From positions 1 to 64,000 of the forward strand of contig DATNPX010000015.1 of NCBI GenBank assembly GCA_036702975.1: a stretch of DNA of 64,000 nucleotides, written 5' to 3'. The notes under the pieces are model-generated. The model was not told the origin of the DNA. It was given only the letters and a program-made list of their open reading frames with translations, and did not search any database. The DNA comes from DATNPX01 sp036702975 (GTDB lineage: Bacteria > Cyanobacteriota > Vampirovibrionia > Obscuribacterales > Obscuribacteraceae). The position numbers were made by a program, and so were the translations under genes. Shown here piece by piece: positions 1-8,535 of the stretch. Numbering within the stretch: the first letter of the stretch is position 1; each line of letters opens with the position of its first letter.

Positions 1-131
<131 letters not shown>

Positions 132-137
<6 letters not shown>

Positions 138-1843
138 CGCACCTTGGTATTCTCTACCTGACTACCTGTGTCGGTTTCGGGTACGGGAACCTTAATATCT
201 GGCTTTCGCGGCTTTTCTCGGCAGCGTGGCATCTATGAAATTTCACTCGTAAGTAATTTCCTACTCGGCCTCACTTTTTAACGTCAATGCGGATTTGCCT
301 ACATCAACTAGCTACGCCTTTGGACGGCAATCCAATTAGCCGCTCCATATAGCCTCCTGCGTCCCCACTTAGCTCCTAACGATATTACGGTTGTACGGGA
401 ATATTAACCCGTTGTACATCGGCTACGCCTCTCGGCCTCGCCTTAGTCCCCGACTAACCCCACGTGGACGAACCTGCCGTGGGAACCCTTAGTCTTTCGG
501 TGCAATGGATTCTCACCATTGTTTTCGCTACTTAAGCCGACAGTCTCACTTGTGCTTCGTCCACATGTGCTTATCGCTCATGCTTCACCCTACAACACAA
601 CGCTCCCCTACCACTCTAAATAAATAGAGTCTACGATTTCGGTGACATGCTTAGCCCCGTATATTTTCGGCGCAGAGTCGCTTGACCAGTGAGCTATTAC
701 GCTTTCTTTGAATGGTGGCTGCTTCTAAGCCAACATCCTGGTTGTCTATGCAACTCCACCTCCTTAATCACTTAGCATGTACTTTGGGACCTTAGTCGGT
801 GGTCTGGGCTGTTTCCCTCTTGAGTACGGAACTTATCTCTCGCACTCTCACTGCAGGATATTACGTTACAGGTATTCGGAGTTTAACTCGATTTGGTACG
901 GATTTTCTCCGCCCGCACCGAACTAGTGCTCTACCCCCTGTAAGATACGTCCCACGCGGTGCCTCAACGCCTTTCGGGGAGAACCAGCTAGCTCCGGGTT
1001 CGATTGGCATTTCACCCCTATACACAGCTCATCCACTGTTTTTTCAACAACAGTTGGTTCGGACCTCTACGCATTTTTACACACGCTTCATCCTGGCCAT
1101 ATATAGATCACCCGGGTTCGGGTCTACCTCATGTAATTATTAGTCGCCCTTATCAGACTCGGTTTCCCTGTGGCTTCGCATATTAACTGCTTAACCAACT
1201 ACATAAGGTAACTCGCCGGCTCATTCTTCAACAGGCACACTGTCACACTATCTAATAGTGCTCCAATTGCTTGTAAGCACACGGTTTCATGTTCTATTTC
1301 ACTCCCCTCACCGGGGTTCTTTTCACCTTTCCTTCGCAGTACTTGTACACTATCGGTCATCAGTCAGTATTTAGCCTTACCGGATGGTCCCGGCAGATTC
1401 ATACAGGGTTTCACGTGCCCCGTATTACTTGGGATACACCTGAGGTTCAGAGACTTTCGTTTACCGGACTGTCACCGTCTTTGGTCGACCTTTCCAGGTC
1501 AGTTCAACTATTCTCATCCCATCTCGTGATGGTGTCCCACGACCCCTATATAACTTACGTTATGTAGGTTTAGGCTGTTCCCCGTTCACTCGCCGCTACT
1601 GAGGGAATCACTAGTTTGTTTTCTTTTCCTCTCGGTACTAAGATGTTTCAGTTCCCGAGCTTACCTCGCTATAACCTATGTATTCAGTTATGCGTCACCG
1701 GACATTACTCCGGCGGGGTTGCCCCATTCGGACACCTACGGATTGCAGGCTATAACGCCTCCCCGTAGCTTTTCGCAGTTTATTGCGTCCTTCATCGGCT
1801 GCTGATGCCAAGGTATCCACCGTGCGCTCTTTGTAGCTTTACC
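132..1843 (-). rRNA. 23S rRNA, 5' part (partial)
   Basis: Read on the minus strand, the segment starts with GGTAAAGCTACAAAGAGCGC ... GGTGGATACCTTGGCATC, the conserved 23S 5' end. It runs without an obvious large insertion to GTCAGGTAGAGAATACCAAGG, about E. coli position 1640-1650. The mature 5' end is placed at 1843 by alignment to GGTTAAGC of other bacteria, plus or minus a few bases. The 3' third of the gene is missing here because the sequence switches at 132-137 to an inverted piece from further downstream in 23S. Short open frames across this stretch are artefacts of rRNA. Confidence 0.93.
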
Positions 1844-2535
1844 ATTTTGTGGTGCTCCTTATGCCTACTCTCTCGAGCAGACTCCAAATCGTCAGGACAA
1901 CGTTTGGCGGCAACCACACATTATTGGTGGAATACGGACCTCAATATGCAGTTTTCAGAGTACAGGACCGGAATTATGCGGCCTCTCGGTCGGCCGACGG
2001 GAAGAATCCCGAAACTTGGATTATCAATCTTACCAGAATTATTCGTTCGCAAACAAGTCATTTTCTGAATTGTTTATCAGGGGCTCTAAGCGGTTCTGGT
2101 GACCTGCCCCAATCGATTTATACATCATATCGTACTGCACCAAATATCGCATCAGGTCATAACCATTTCCAAACAATTTTCAAGACCGGGCAATATTCAG
2201 ACTCTCGCAGGTTGGCTCAGAATCTCGCGTTCTCCTATATATGGATAACGCTCCGATTCAAAAACTCCTTCTAAGCAATTCACTTAGAACCCTGCTTTAA
2301 GCGCCGAAAAACGGAGAAGAGAACTCACAGCTGAAAGCCAAAGCAAATATGCGGGCATCTTTGAATATGGGATTCCAAGCAGCAAATCCAGTGAGCTATC
2401 ATTTGTGGATGCAGCACCGGTCAACATGATGCCGGCATCAACGAGGTCACAGCCAGTGACCCGCAAGCAGCACCACCGAGTTCGCCAACACCACTACATA
2501 TAAGTAAGAAGTATCGAAGCCGAGGAAAGGAGAAG
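1844..2535. other. 23S upstream region without a 16S gene or tRNA
   Basis: These 690 bases separate the 23S 5' end from a plus-strand kinase gene. I see no 16S sequence, no tRNA with a plausible clover leaf and no convincing protein gene. The region must contain the promoter and leader of the minus-strand 23S gene and the promoter of the plus-strand kinase. A GGGGC...GCCCC arm pair near 2089-2120 could be a leader hairpin. No promoter hexamer pair stood out clearly enough to call. Confidence 0.5.
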
Positions 2536-4281
2536 ATGGGCAGCGAAACCTCTAAAAAAGCCTGTCTCGCCTGTAGCGGAGAGTTCTCCGCCGCGTTCGA
2601 CTCTTGCCCCAACGACGGCTCGACACTGGTCGCCCTTGATAACGATGGCCTGACAGGAACGACTCTCGATGGGCGTTACGAAATTTTGCAGGTGGTCGGT
2701 AGTGGCGGCATGGGCACCGTCTATCGCGCTACCCAGAAGTTCATCAATCGAACGGTTGCCGTAAAAGTATTGCGTAAGGGCAGCATTACAAACACTGAGA
2801 TCCTGCAGCGATTTCAACTAGAGGCACAGGCGGCCAGCAAACTTTCCAATCCCCATATAGTTACGGTTTTTGATTCAAATGTTTCGCCCAGCGGCGAGCC
2901 TTATATGGTGATGGATTTTCTGCAAGGCAAATCCCTTGACGACGTAATCAAAACGACGGGTCCCCTCTCTGCTGCTCGAGCCATTCCTATCTTTATGCAG
3001 GCGTGCGATGCCTTGAGCAAAGCACACGCCAAAGGTATCGTGCACCGAGACATAAAGCCAAGCAACATCATGCTTGTTAAGGAAGACAACGAAGACGATT
3101 TCGTCAAACTCGTTGACTTCGGAATAGCGAAGATGCTGCAGGGAAATGAAACCCCACAACTCACACGTACAGGCGAAATATTTGGCAGCCCGCTTTACAT
3201 GAGTCCGGAGCAATGGAGAGGTGGCACCATAGATGAACGTGCAGACATCTATTCCTTTGGTGCGGTTATGTATCAAGCACTATCAGGTGCACCAGTATTT
3301 CAAGGCAACGACGTTTTACAACTTGCGTTCAAGCATGGTCAGGATCTGCCGGAACCACTGCGGGCTCATGGCGTAGGCGTTCCGGCAAGACTGGAAGCAG
3401 CAATTTTTAGGGCTCTGGCAAAAGAGCCTGAGGAACGCTTTCAAAAAATGCGCGATCTGAAACAAGAATTGTCCGAAATAAACGCATCGCTAACGACAGC
3501 TGATTGGCAAGTGCACACAATAACACTCGCTTCTACATCCGCTGCAAATGATGCCTCTGCCAAAGACAAGACGTTGGTTCAAAACACTTCTGAGAAAACA
3601 CAAGCCTGGCTTCAGGAATTGACACCCGCCAATAAAAAAGCGAGCAGCAGTCAAGATAAAACACACGGGCCATCATCGGAAAATACAACACAAGCAGGAG
3701 AAGCTGTACCAGCCGCCAATAGTGCACCCATAAAATTTGCGGCAATTGCACTAGCAACGGCGGCCGTAGCATCGATCGCCTTCGCCTCCGTCGAAAATTT
3801 GCTGTTACCACACTCATCTACCGCTAGAGAAGAAACACAAGGCATGACACCGCCTGCAACACCATCGCTAAAAGTACCAACAACAGCACCGGGTAGCCTT
3901 TTGCATTTAAACCCCAGCCAAAGTCCATCGCCGGTCCCAGCACGAACACATACAGCCAGACCATCGACGGTACTGGCACCCAGCCTCAGCCAACCGCTGC
4001 CTACGCAACACAGTGAAACAAATAGCAATTTGATAATAACTCCGCCTGAGCAACAAGCCAGCCAGCAATCTAAACAATCACAATCGTCAGCTGCAGAACC
4101 TGAGAAGTGGCAAGTAGTACCGAGCATATCAGGACAAACAGCACCCCTAGCCGGATCTGCGAGCGAAAACGAACCACAAAAGTATCACAAAGAGCGCACA
4201 ACCGCCGTGCACAAAAGAAAGTCGCCCGAACCGGAGCATGGTCTCAAGCACAAGCTAAAGCAGTTATTGCACAAACTCTAG
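2536..4281 (+). CDS. Zinc-ribbon Ser/Thr protein kinase with membrane anchor
   Basis: This is a 581-residue Hanks-type kinase. The first 30 residues form a zinc-ribbon-like segment (C10, C13, C24). The kinase domain spans about residues 47-315: glycine-rich loop GSGGMG (55-60), VAVK lysine K77, HRDIKPSN with D172, DFG at 194-196 and an SPE motif. A Ser/Thr/Pro-rich linker follows, then one hydrophobic segment (about 399-418), then a low-complexity tail with a basic C-terminus. The catalytic domain should be cytoplasmic and the tail on the other side of the membrane. The start is supported by AGGAAAGGAG upstream of ATG. Catalytic residues are all present, so an active kinase is likely; the substrate is unknown. 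No matching phosphatase is adjacent. An 18-base tandem duplication lies at the stop codon. Confidence 0.9.
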   Translation: MGSETSKKACLACSGEFSAAFDSCPNDGSTLVALDNDGLTGTTLDGRYEILQVVGSGGMGTVYRATQKFINRTVAVKVLRKGSITNTEILQRFQLEAQAASKLSNPHIVTVFDSNVSPSGEPYMVMDFLQGKSLDDVIKTTGPLSAARAIPIFMQACDALSKAHAKGIVHRDIKPSNIMLVKEDNEDDFVKLVDFGIAKMLQGNETPQLTRTGEIFGSPLYMSPEQWRGGTIDERADIYSFGAVMYQALSGAPVFQGNDVLQLAFKHGQDLPEPLRAHGVGVPARLEAAIFRALAKEPEERFQKMRDLKQELSEINASLTTADWQVHTITLASTSAANDASAKDKTLVQNTSEKTQAWLQELTPANKKASSSQDKTHGPSSENTTQAGEAVPAANSAPIKFAAIALATAAVASIAFASVENLLLPHSSTAREETQGMTPPATPSLKVPTTAPGSLLHLNPSQSPSPVPARTHTARPSTVLAPSLSQPLPTQHSETNSNLIITPPEQQASQQSKQSQSSAAEPEKWQVVPSISGQTAPLAGSASENEPQKYHKERTTAVHKRKSPEPEHGLKHKLKQLLHKL

Positions 4282-4298
4282 TTATTGCACAAACTCTA
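4263..4298 (+). repeat. 18-bp tandem duplication across a stop codon
   Basis: GTTATTGCACAAACTCTA occurs twice back to back (4263-4280 and 4281-4298), followed by a diverged third start, GTTACTGCAG. The kinase stop codon TAG is formed at the junction of the two copies (4279-4281). Confidence 0.9.
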
Positions 4299-4339
4299 GT
4301 TACTGCAGAAGGAAGCGGGCGCTCGCGTGCATTTGTAAA

Positions 4340-4543
4340 TTAAGACACGGCGCGTCGCTCCAAAAGATAAATCGGGCAGCTCGAGGAGTGAACCACAACA
4401 ACGCTGTTGTGCTTGCTTGCTAGATTACGAGCAGCACGGATAACTTCGCTCTTCTTCTTACCTTGTGCAAACAAAACACCACCTTGGCTTATCTTCCAAA
4501 GTCCGTACTCTTGGTGCACGTGAAAGCTATTCTTAGAAATCAT
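4340..4543 (-). CDS. DUF2188-family small protein
   Basis: This small protein of 67 residues has the DUF2188 pattern: an N-terminal strand ending in W-K-I, a GK-K-S-E-V-I-R-A-A-R helix resembling the family's K-x-E-A-I-x-x-A-R motif, then a V-V-V-V-H strand and a short I-Y-L-L-E strand. The ATG at 4543 has AGAGG six bases upstream and is preferred over the TTG two codons earlier. The gene is convergent with the kinase gene. The molecular function of DUF2188 is unknown. Confidence 0.65.
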   Translation of the reverse strand: MISKNSFHVHQEYGLWKISQGGVLFAQGKKKSEVIRAARNLASKHNSVVVVHSSSCPIYLLERRAVS

Positions 4544-4657
4544 AGGCAACCTCTACGGTATAACGGTAACCGCTTAGCTTGTCAGTAAAACTTCAGTCCT
4601 TTCTTCGGCCGGTCTTTTGTGTGACTCAAATGTAGACTAAAAGTTTCAACTCGCTGA

Positions 4658-5962
4658 TTAAGTTGCCGCAGACGCTTTTCTCATCGCCCGGAAAAAGAAA
4701 ACCGCCATGAGCAGCCCAGTTATAGGCAGGCCTCTGGGTAGCGGCGCGGTGACGTTCGCGAAAGCAAGCTCGAAAATCCAAGTGGCAAATGGAAGTAAAA
4801 AGATTGCGATTAAGAAAACCCGCGCCGTTAATTTAATGGCAGTCTCGGCGCGATGCTGACGCAGCCACATCAGGATAAAAGAAACAGCCATGATATAGAA
4901 CACGTAGTCGTACGTGAACGTATGCGGTGACGTAACAGGCATGATTAGCGACGTGACTGCGGCACAAGCCTCGAATGAGCCAGTTTGCTGAGAATTCTTT
5001 TTGTACCATCCCTGCCACAGATAAGCGACAAAAGCTAGACCTGCGGCAAGACAGCTCATAGAAACGATCGAAGCTACTCGCAAATTGCCTGTGAGCGCGA
5101 GCACTTGTCCAAGGATATTGTTCATGTAGTGGTGCTCAACCAATCCGACTGTCTCACCATTTAGTATCGCGTGCGGATAGGCAGAGATGGCATCAGGTCC
5201 GAACAGTGTTAGACATAGAAGCGCAAGTCCGGCATAACTTGCCCCAAGCCCGACCATGAATTTGCCGCGGCCAACAATCAGGCCAACCAGACCAACGAAT
5301 GGAAGATACTGTATTTTGACCACTCCAACGGCAATAACAGACGCAGCCGCGTAGTACCGTTTTTCTCTCAAGAAATACCAAAATACAGTCAATACCAACA
5401 AGACAATATTAGAAAGCTGTCCTTGTTCAAGACACTTGAGAACAGGAAAGGAAGCTGCGGCTCCAGCGAAGATCAATAACTGCACTAACATCGGATTTTT
5501 GGTCATGCGCCCCAAGATTAAGAGACTAGCCAACAAAGCCAGACAGCTAATAGCATTCAACACAAGGAACGCATTTTGCAGATTATAAACCGCAAGTGGC
5601 ATCAACCAGGCAAAAGTGAAGGGTGGGTACTGTAACGTAAATTGATGAGTCAACGACTGGGGTGCCAATGCCAGGTCTGCGAAATGCGCCTGCAAAGCGG
5701 GGGAGTAAATGCACTCATGGCTGATCAAACAATGACGGCCAAGACTGGCTGCAGCATAGTAAGGAACAAAGTCGTTCAAATGAGGATGGGCACCAGATTC
5801 ATAAAAATATGTTGCGCCAAGATAGTTCGCCAGCAGTACTTGTACGCTGCTAGCAGCAACTGTCAACATAATCGCAACATATGCTAGCGAAGCGAGAATT
5901 AAATAAAGGCTTCGTGACGATGAGGGAAGCGGAGAAGGCTTCTCATGCCCAATTTCGTTCAT
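4658..5962 (-). CDS. GT87 (DUF2029)-like polyprenyl-phosphate-sugar glycosyltransferase
   Basis: This 434-residue integral membrane protein has about ten hydrophobic segments. Features of the GT87/DUF2029 family (the PimE mannosyltransferase group) are visible: an aspartate in the first large loop (NDFVPYYAAA, about residue 64), the QYPPFTFAWLMPLA segment, a GQLSN motif after a membrane helix, and KIQYLPF. Family members take a sugar from a polyprenyl-phosphate carrier on the outer face of the cytoplasmic membrane and add it to a lipid or glycan. The acceptor and sugar cannot be read from the sequence. The gene is transcribed divergently from transaldolase and appears monocistronic. Confidence 0.7.
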   Translation of the reverse strand: MNEIGHEKPSPLPSSSRSLYLILASLAYVAIMLTVAASSVQVLLANYLGATYFYESGAHPHLNDFVPYYAAASLGRHCLISHECIYSPALQAHFADLALAPQSLTHQFTLQYPPFTFAWLMPLAVYNLQNAFLVLNAISCLALLASLLILGRMTKNPMLVQLLIFAGAAASFPVLKCLEQGQLSNIVLLVLTVFWYFLREKRYYAAASVIAVGVVKIQYLPFVGLVGLIVGRGKFMVGLGASYAGLALLCLTLFGPDAISAYPHAILNGETVGLVEHHYMNNILGQVLALTGNLRVASIVSMSCLAAGLAFVAYLWQGWYKKNSQQTGSFEACAAVTSLIMPVTSPHTFTYDYVFYIMAVSFILMWLRQHRAETAIKLTARVFLIAIFLLPFATWIFELAFANVTAPLPRGLPITGLLMAVFFFRAMRKASAAT

Positions 5963-6066
5963 TGCAGATCAAATGGCTGGAATTTTACGATTATACTGCG
6001 CGGCAACTGGAGTCTGTCTAGATCCATGCGACAATGAGGAATTGGGAGGCTACCTGGGGGTGACTT

Positions 6067-7062
6067 ATGGCTAAAACATTGTTGGAGCAGTTGCGCGGAA
6101 TGACCACCGTCGTGTCGGATACGGGTGATTTCGAATCAATTGTCAAATTCAAACCGCAAGACGCCACCACTAACCCATCTTTACTTCTTGCAGCGGCGAA
6201 CATGCCCGCTTACGCCAAATTAGTCGATGATGTTATCAAGAAAGTATACGAAGAGTCTGGACGCAAAGGGATCACTCAAGAAATGGCGAACGTCGCTTTC
6301 CGCCGCCTGGCAGTCGAGTTCGGCAAACGAATACTGGGCATCGTGAGCGGTCGTGTTTCAACAGAAGTTGATGCGCGTTTATCTTATGACAAGCAAGCGA
6401 CGATGACGCAAGCACGTGAGATCATCGAATTGTACGAAAAAGAAGGCATCAGCAAAGAACGAGTCCTGATCAAGATCGCATCGACGTGGGAAGGCATCAA
6501 AGCGGCTGAAGAACTGGAGAAAGAGGGCATTCATTGCAACATGACTTTGCTCTTCGGCATGCACCAGGCTGTCGCTTGTGCAGATGCTGGCGTTACTTTG
6601 ATCTCACCATTTGTCGGTCGCATTCTCGACTGGTACAAAAAAGATACGGGGAAAGACTACAAGAGTGCGGAAGATCCTGGCGTACAGTCTGTTACAGCCA
6701 TCTACAACTACTACAAGAAGTTTGGCTATAAGACCGTCGTAATGGGCGCAAGCTTCAGAAATATCGGCGAGATCATCGAGTTAGCCGGATGCGATCTATT
6801 GACGATCTCACCAAAACTGTTAGCCGAGCTTGATTCGACAATTGAGGAACTGCCGCGCAAATTGAGTCCGGATGCGGCAAAAGAGATGACGATTGCACGC
6901 GTCACACTCGATAAAGACGAGTTTGAATCAGTTCATTCAAAAGACCGAATGGCCTACGACAAACTGAAAGAAGGCATTGAAGGCTTTAGCGAAGCACTTG
7001 TCGAACTAGAGAAATTGATTTTCGCGAAGCTATCTGATCTTGCGAAACCCGTTGCTAAATAA
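6067..7062 (+). CDS. tal: Transaldolase
   Basis: This is a 331-residue class I transaldolase of the TalB length class. It transfers the dihydroxyacetone unit from sedoheptulose-7-phosphate to glyceraldehyde-3-phosphate in the non-oxidative pentose phosphate pathway. Visible hallmarks are DATTNPSL near residue 32, the Schiff-base lysine K136 in RVLIKIASTWEG, NMTLLF, and the conserved ISPFVGRILDW segment. The ATG follows a purine-rich region (TGGGGGTGACTT). It ends five bases from the convergent efflux gene. Xylose isomerase and xylulokinase about 15 kb downstream would feed pentose phosphates to this enzyme. Confidence 0.95.
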   Translation: MAKTLLEQLRGMTTVVSDTGDFESIVKFKPQDATTNPSLLLAAANMPAYAKLVDDVIKKVYEESGRKGITQEMANVAFRRLAVEFGKRILGIVSGRVSTEVDARLSYDKQATMTQAREIIELYEKEGISKERVLIKIASTWEGIKAAEELEKEGIHCNMTLLFGMHQAVACADAGVTLISPFVGRILDWYKKDTGKDYKSAEDPGVQSVTAIYNYYKKFGYKTVVMGASFRNIGEIIELAGCDLLTISPKLLAELDSTIEELPRKLSPDAAKEMTIARVTLDKDEFESVHSKDRMAYDKLKEGIEGFSEALVELEKLIFAKLSDLAKPVAK

Positions 7063-7067
7063 CGAGA

Positions 7068-8471
7068 CTATTTCTCTGCCACCAAAACTTTGTCGCCTTC
7101 CTGCAGGGCATCACTTGGGTTGTTGATTACGCGTTCGCCGCCTTTTAGTCCATCAACTACTTCGATAAACTTACCCAAATCATCACCGGTCTGCACAGGC
7201 TCGAAGTGCACATGCCCATTTTGGACTGTCGCAATCTGTTGCCCATCACCTCTTGAAACGAGGGCTGTGATTGGGATAACGTAGGCGTTCTTTGGGCGCT
7301 CAACTGAAAACGCCACGTCGGAATACATACCAGGAGCAAGTAATTGCTCATTGTTGGGAATGTGCACCTCAACTCGCAAGGTGCGTGCTTGTGAGTTCAG
7401 AGCAACTGACGTGCGGGCGACAGTTCCTTTAAACGTTCGACCAGGAAACTCTTTCAGAGTGACGTTGACTTGTTGCCCGGCATGAATGCCGATTGCCGCA
7501 AATTGCGGTGCATCAACATATACTTTCAGCGTATCTATTCGAGCGAGCCGGTAGAGACTGGTGCGTGAGTTATCCGAACCGGAAGTAATAAGCGCTCCCT
7601 GGTCTACATTTCTTTCGACAATTACTCCGTCGAATGGCGCTCTAACTTCCTGAAATCGTTTTTGAGTGTTTGAGTTACGTTCACGAGATTCAGCGGCTTC
7701 GACATTGGCTTGACTGGCAGCAATGTTTGCCTTCTGCGCATCAATCTGCGCCTTGGCAGCAACTACCTGCGACTGAGCCGAACGAACTCGCTCTTCGGCT
7801 GCCGTGGTGGCAGCCTTGGCGGTATTGTAATTGGTGTCTTTCTCGTCAGCGTCTTGATGAGACACAGCACCTTGAGTTACCAACATATTCCATCGTTGTG
7901 TCGACGTAAGAGCGAATTTTTCGCTGCTCCGCATCTGGGCTAACGTTGCTTTCGCTTGGGCGAGATCGGCTTCGGCGGTGCGCAAATCTGCCTGCATCTT
8001 ATCTAGAGAGGCTCGTGCTTGCGCCTTAGCGGCTTGGCTCGTAAGGACAAGAGCCTTCGCTTCTTTTGTAGTTTCATCAACTTCCGGCGTCTCGATCTCA
8101 GCCAAGAGCTGACCGGCCTTAACATGGTCACCAATATCCACATACCGCTGATGAACGTAGCCGTTCGTTCGAGCATAAATTCCAGTTTCCAAAATCGCTT
8201 CAATACTGCCCGGCAGGGACAGTTTACGAGTCGAATCAGCGCTAGTCGGCTTAACCAGAGACACACGTGACACTTCAGCTTGAGCCGTATTCGCATGGTC
8301 CAGTTCTTTGGACTGCAAAACGCGCGGATAAATGCCAAGCGGCAGAAGCAAAGCCATTACTAGACCGGAACCGCCGAGCAGCTTCACAAAACCGGATGAG
8401 TTTCTTCCCATACGAATATGCGTCTTCGAGGTTTTTGAAGTTTCATGAGGTGCGTCAATTTCTTTGATCAT
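7068..8471 (-). CDS. RND efflux membrane fusion (periplasmic adaptor) protein
   Basis: This 467-residue HlyD/AcrA-type adaptor has an N-terminal membrane segment (about residues 29-47). The biotinyl-lipoyl half-motif GYVHQRYVDIGDHVKAGQLL is followed by a long alanine-rich coiled-coil hairpin (about 130-270), the second lipoyl half (RAPFDGVIVERNVDQGALI), a beta-barrel (GQQVNVTLKEFPG) and a membrane-proximal domain. It links the inner-membrane RND pump encoded next to it to an outer-membrane channel, which is not in the window. It has its own promoter with a TetR-type operator at 8506-8524 that is repeated at the pump promoter, so the two genes are probably co-regulated although each has a separate start site. 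The start is the ATG at 8471, about 25 bases after the predicted transcription start. Confidence 0.92.
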   Translation of the reverse strand: MIKEIDAPHETSKTSKTHIRMGRNSSGFVKLLGGSGLVMALLLPLGIYPRVLQSKELDHANTAQAEVSRVSLVKPTSADSTRKLSLPGSIEAILETGIYARTNGYVHQRYVDIGDHVKAGQLLAEIETPEVDETTKEAKALVLTSQAAKAQARASLDKMQADLRTAEADLAQAKATLAQMRSSEKFALTSTQRWNMLVTQGAVSHQDADEKDTNYNTAKAATTAAEERVRSAQSQVVAAKAQIDAQKANIAASQANVEAAESRERNSNTQKRFQEVRAPFDGVIVERNVDQGALITSGSDNSRTSLYRLARIDTLKVYVDAPQFAAIGIHAGQQVNVTLKEFPGRTFKGTVARTSVALNSQARTLRVEVHIPNNEQLLAPGMYSDVAFSVERPKNAYVIPITALVSRGDGQQIATVQNGHVHFEPVQTGDDLGKFIEVVDGLKGGERVINNPSDALQEGDKVLVAEK

Positions 8472-8501
8472 TTTCGTTTCCCGTCCAAAAAGCTTATTAC
8501 G

Positions 8502-8531
8502 ATAGTAGACCGGTCGTCTAATTTCGTCAAG
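8502..8531 (-). promoter_or_regulatory. Adaptor-gene promoter with TetR-type operator in the spacer
   Basis: On the minus strand, -35 TTGACG and -10 TACTAT are separated by 17 bases. The spacer and -10 contain the inverted repeat TAGAC-CGGTC-GTCTA (8506-8520). The string TAGACCGGTCGTCTAATTT recurs exactly at the efflux pump promoter. Inverted repeats of this kind are typical of TetR-family operators, and placement inside the promoter implies repression. The regulator is not in the window. Confidence 0.75.
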
Positions 8532-8535
8532 GGCT

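Noticed and set aside
799..1567. Several open frames of 60-114 codons on the plus strand
   Set aside because: They lie within conserved 23S rRNA on the other strand and are not genes.
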